From JALONO01 sp038209965 (lineage in GTDB: Bacteria; Bacteroidota; Bacteroidia; Cytophagales; Thermoflexibacteraceae): DNA of 16,500 nucleotides. The translations under genes and the position numbers were made by a program. The stretch is from the NCBI GenBank assembly GCA_038209965.1, contig JBBQXF010000104.1, positions 1-16,500 of the forward strand. Direction: 5' to 3'. This document shows positions 14,084-16,500 of this stretch, in pieces. Each line of letters begins with the position of its first letter. Position 1 is the first letter of the stretch. The notes below the pieces were generated by a model that ran no database searches, was not told where the DNA came from, and saw nothing but the letters and a program-made list of their open reading frames with translations.

Positions 14084-14994
14084 TGACGCAGCTACACAAG
14101 GTCGTCCAAGTTTTTGGTGCACAAGCGGATCGCTGGTCGGTCGATAGGGTGTGGAGCTGGCTGGTGGCCAGTGCTTTGCTGTGGCTGGTGGGCTGCGGGC
14201 CCAAGTGGGAAGACACTGGACATGGGATGAAGTATGCCTTTTATGCCCAATCCAGCAAAGCCAAGAAAGCAGTCTTGAACGATTGGCTGCGGATCGACTA
14301 CACCGTGCGCAAGCACAATGGCGATACGGTGGTCACCACTTACAAGACTGCGCCCATTGAGCAGCAGTTACTGAACCCACCATTTCCGGGTGCATTGGAA
14401 ACGGTACTGGTCAAAGTAGGCGAGGGCGATTCACTCGAAGTGGTGGTGAGTGCCGGCTTGTTTTATCCCAATCAGGAATTGCCAAAAAACTTGCAGGCCG
14501 ATGACACCTTGCACGTTTTTCTCAAAATCCGTAAGGTTTTGTCCCCCCAAGAAAAGCAGGCCGGTATTCAGAAGGAAATAATGGCCCACGTGAAAATTGA
14601 TGACGACAGCATTAGGGCGAACCTGAAAACCCGGGGGCTGCTCGAAGCGGCCAAAAAGCACAGTTCGGGGATTTATTACTATGTCCATACTGAAGGCAAG
14701 GGCCAACCCGCCAATGTGGGGGACAGCGTAGCCTTTTACTACCACGGTAGCTACTTGAACGGCAATGCGTTCGACATTCAGGACAAAGCACCGATAGGTT
14801 TTGTGCTGGGCAAAAAACGGGTGCTGCCGGGCTGGGAAATTGCCTTTGACGATATATTGACCGAAGGGAGCCAAATATCAATCTATTTGCCCTCCCACTT
14901 GGCATTTGGCTATAAAGGGCGTGACTTAATCCCGCCTTTTGCCCCCTTAAAGTTCCAAATTGGTGTCAAGGCAATTGTCCGGGCCAAGCAATAA
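14083..14994 (+). CDS. FKBP-type peptidyl-prolyl cis-trans isomerase lipoprotein, two FKBP-like domains
   Basis: A 303-residue lipoprotein; after a long N-region the lipobox LVGC ends at Cys38. The C-terminal domain (about 195-300) is a good FKBP fold with the active-site signature: YYHGSYLNGNAFD, VLPGWE with the pocket tryptophan, HLAFGYKGR with the pocket tyrosine, and IPPFAPLKF. It should be catalytic and act on periplasmic or outer-membrane proteins. Residues 65-175 look like a second, degenerate FKBP domain (LRIDYTVRKHNGD, PGALETVLVKVGEGDSLEVVV) that lacks the tryptophan and tyrosine motifs and may only bind clients. Bacteroidota have related FKBP lipoproteins such as GldI of gliding motility, but this two-domain layout and its setting differ, so I do not assign that name. 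It overlaps paralogue 2 by one base. Confidence 0.87.
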   Translation: MTQLHKVVQVFGAQADRWSVDRVWSWLVASALLWLVGCGPKWEDTGHGMKYAFYAQSSKAKKAVLNDWLRIDYTVRKHNGDTVVTTYKTAPIEQQLLNPPFPGALETVLVKVGEGDSLEVVVSAGLFYPNQELPKNLQADDTLHVFLKIRKVLSPQEKQAGIQKEIMAHVKIDDDSIRANLKTRGLLEAAKKHSSGIYYYVHTEGKGQPANVGDSVAFYYHGSYLNGNAFDIQDKAPIGFVLGKKRVLPGWEIAFDDILTEGSQISIYLPSHLAFGYKGRDLIPPFAPLKFQIGVKAIVRAKQ

Positions 14995-15038
14995 CGCCCG
15001 AACGAATCGCCTCAGCAACTTTGTTGGCTCCCCATTGC

Positions 15039-16500
15039 CTATCTGACCATGATCACTGCATTGGTGTTTCTTCCCTTGTCGTCGCTGCACGAAATTTTGA
15101 CCTCGCCCCGGGGCGGTTTAAAAAAAACCTTTTGGCCCACAGTGGCAGTTTGGTAAAACCGGTTGTTGATGTACCAATAGACTTTTTTGACTTCGTTGCC
15201 CGCGTTGCAACTGAGCAATAGCTCGATGCCTTCCTCGTCGGCGGTGAGGTATTCGCGGCCGTTGATCGGGGAGGTAATGACGGGTGGGCTGCCCGCCAGC
15301 AACTGGGTGCAATCGGGATTGTGTGGCGGGATTTGGGCAAACCCAATGTGGTTGCTCAGGTTGAACGCCACCATTTCGGGGAGCAAGTTGGGGTAGAGTT
15401 TGCGCTTGTAGCCCTGGGCGGGCAGACAGTGAGCACAATAGCTGAACTGCTCGTTGGCACTGACAAACAGATACTTGGCGTGCTCACACGTCTTGGCTGG
15501 GGAAATGCCCGGCAAAAAGAAATCTTGGACTTTATTTTGGCAAAATTCGCTGGGGGGCAAGCCGCTTTCGGCACACACCAGCCGGAATTGGAGCACATCC
15601 GGCGGGACGAACCAATCGATGGTAGAATTGTAATCGATGGCATTGAAGATCTTGAACAGCAGAGGTGTGGCCATGCCCGCCCCCGTCAGCTCGGGGCTGC
15701 CCTCGCCCGAAAAATTGCCCATCCATACGGCCACCGTGTAGCGGGCATTGTAGCCAATGCTCCAAGCGTCGCGTCGCCCATAAGAAGTCCCTGTTTTCCA
15801 GGCAATTTTGGGCACGTGGGGGTTGCGCTCGTAGTCAGTGGGCAGTTCGGGCCGCTCAACTTTGGTGAGAATATCGGTCACAATGTAGGCCGCCGAGGGT
15901 GAAATGAGGTTGATTTGTCGCAGCGAATCGGGCAATGGGGCAGCCTGGGGCAGTAAATGGAGCGGTCGCCAAACGCCCCCATTGGCAAAAGTGGCATACA
16001 AACCGGCCATTTCGACCAGACTGACCCCGCAGCCGCCCAGGGCAAGCGATAGCCCCAAGTGCGGTTCTTGTCGGCTCACTCCCTGAAATTTGGCCTTTTT
16101 GAGCAACGCCACCAAATGATTGACCCCCAATTCGTGCAACAGCTTTACGGCTGGCACATTCAGCGAGTGGGAGAGGGCTTCCTCGGCCGTGACGTGGCCG
16201 TGAAAAGTGCGGGTGTAGTTCTCGGGAGCATAACCGGAAAAGTCAATGGGCACGTCAGTGAGCACTGAACGGGGAGTGAGCAGGCCCCGGTCAAACGCGG
16301 CGGCATAAATCAGCGGCTTGAGCGCACTCCCCGGGGAGCGGGAAGCCCGGGCCCCATCCACCTGCCCCGCGTGGAGGGCATCAGCAAAATTGGGCGACCC
16401 GAGGTAAGCCACTACATTCATCGTCACATTGTCCACCACCACTACACTGGCGTTGTTGATATTGAAATTTTTGACCACCCGGATATGAGCAATGGTCAGG
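15039..16500 (-). CDS. pbpC: Penicillin-binding protein 1C, C-terminal part (N-terminus outside the window)
   Basis: The frame stays open to the window edge (it reads LTIAHIRVVKNF ahead of a GTG at 16478), so the glycosyltransferase domain lies beyond it. Counting from that GTG, the transpeptidase domain begins with NASVVVVDNVTMNVVAYLGS, typical of PBP1C. It holds the serine motif SALK (51-54), the SLN motif (105-107) and KTG (228-230) in WKTGTSYGRRDAW. A cysteine-containing stretch follows (VCAESGLPPSEFC, PAKTCEH, YCAHC), then the PBP1C C-terminal beta domain (about 400-479: SPPVITSPINGREY, VYWYINNRF). PBP1C enzymes are periplasmic, membrane-anchored peptidoglycan synthases and are often encoded next to an alpha-2-macroglobulin-like lipoprotein, which would lie outside the window. 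It converges on the FKBP gene with only 44 bases between the stops. Confidence 0.95.
   Translation of the reverse strand, partial: LTIAHIRVVKNFNINNASVVVVDNVTMNVVAYLGSPNFADALHAGQVDGARASRSPGSALKPLIYAAAFDRGLLTPRSVLTDVPIDFSGYAPENYTRTFHGHVTAEEALSHSLNVPAVKLLHELGVNHLVALLKKAKFQGVSRQEPHLGLSLALGGCGVSLVEMAGLYATFANGGVWRPLHLLPQAAPLPDSLRQINLISPSAAYIVTDILTKVERPELPTDYERNPHVPKIAWKTGTSYGRRDAWSIGYNARYTVAVWMGNFSGEGSPELTGAGMATPLLFKIFNAIDYNSTIDWFVPPDVLQFRLVCAESGLPPSEFCQNKVQDFFLPGISPAKTCEHAKYLFVSANEQFSYCAHCLPAQGYKRKLYPNLLPEMVAFNLSNHIGFAQIPPHNPDCTQLLAGSPPVITSPINGREYLTADEEGIELLLSCNAGNEVKKVYWYINNRFYQTATVGQKVFFKPPRGEVKISCSDDKGRNTNAVIMVR

Overview
The window looks like chromosomal DNA of a member of the Bacteroidota, most likely a Cytophagales-type environmental bacterium; the order is an inference. 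The signs are repeated TAnnTTTG -7 boxes (Bacteroidota promoter type), weak ribosome-binding sites, many lipoproteins, one with a Bacteroidota surface-export signal behind its lipobox cysteine, and a run of gene families common in this phylum. Most genes have moderately high GC content. One very large gene uses a clearly different, T-ending codon set.

Layout. 1-813: 3' part of an M23 (LytM) cell-wall peptidase with a strong terminator. 1118-1645 (minus): YfiT/DinB-type metal enzyme with its own promoter. 1920-4027: rpoN (sigma-54) overlapping by 4 bases a small PAP2-like membrane protein. 4064-4675: lipoprotein of unknown function. 4733-4920: an RNA-only unit with promoter, leader hairpin, tRNA-Ser(CGA)-like gene with a poor D-arm, and terminator. 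5000-5485 (minus): exported RidA-family protein. 5703-6158: small membrane-anchored coiled-coil protein of PspB-like architecture, followed by a terminator. 6291-8419: TetR-type regulator and ABC1/AarF (UbiB-like) kinase. 8420-8778: non-coding, with a perfect 24-bp-arm palindrome and a strong promoter carrying an operator-like inverted repeat. 8779-12249: 1156-residue surface lipoprotein with divergent repeats of a G-x-G-Y type. 12250-12987: non-coding, with terminator, short palindromes and about 430 bp of interleaved repeats. 12988-14994: two paralogous small lipoproteins and a two-domain FKBP-type prolyl isomerase lipoprotein, probably one operon. 15039-16500 (minus): C-terminal part of penicillin-binding protein 1C.

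A loose theme is the cell envelope: wall hydrolase at one end, wall synthase at the other, with lipoproteins, a periplasmic prolyl isomerase and membrane-stress-like proteins between. No phage, integrase, transposase, CRISPR or defence genes are seen. The least explained items are the repeat block at 12456-12890, the tRNA-like unit, the perfect palindrome at 8459-8507 and the giant lipoprotein.
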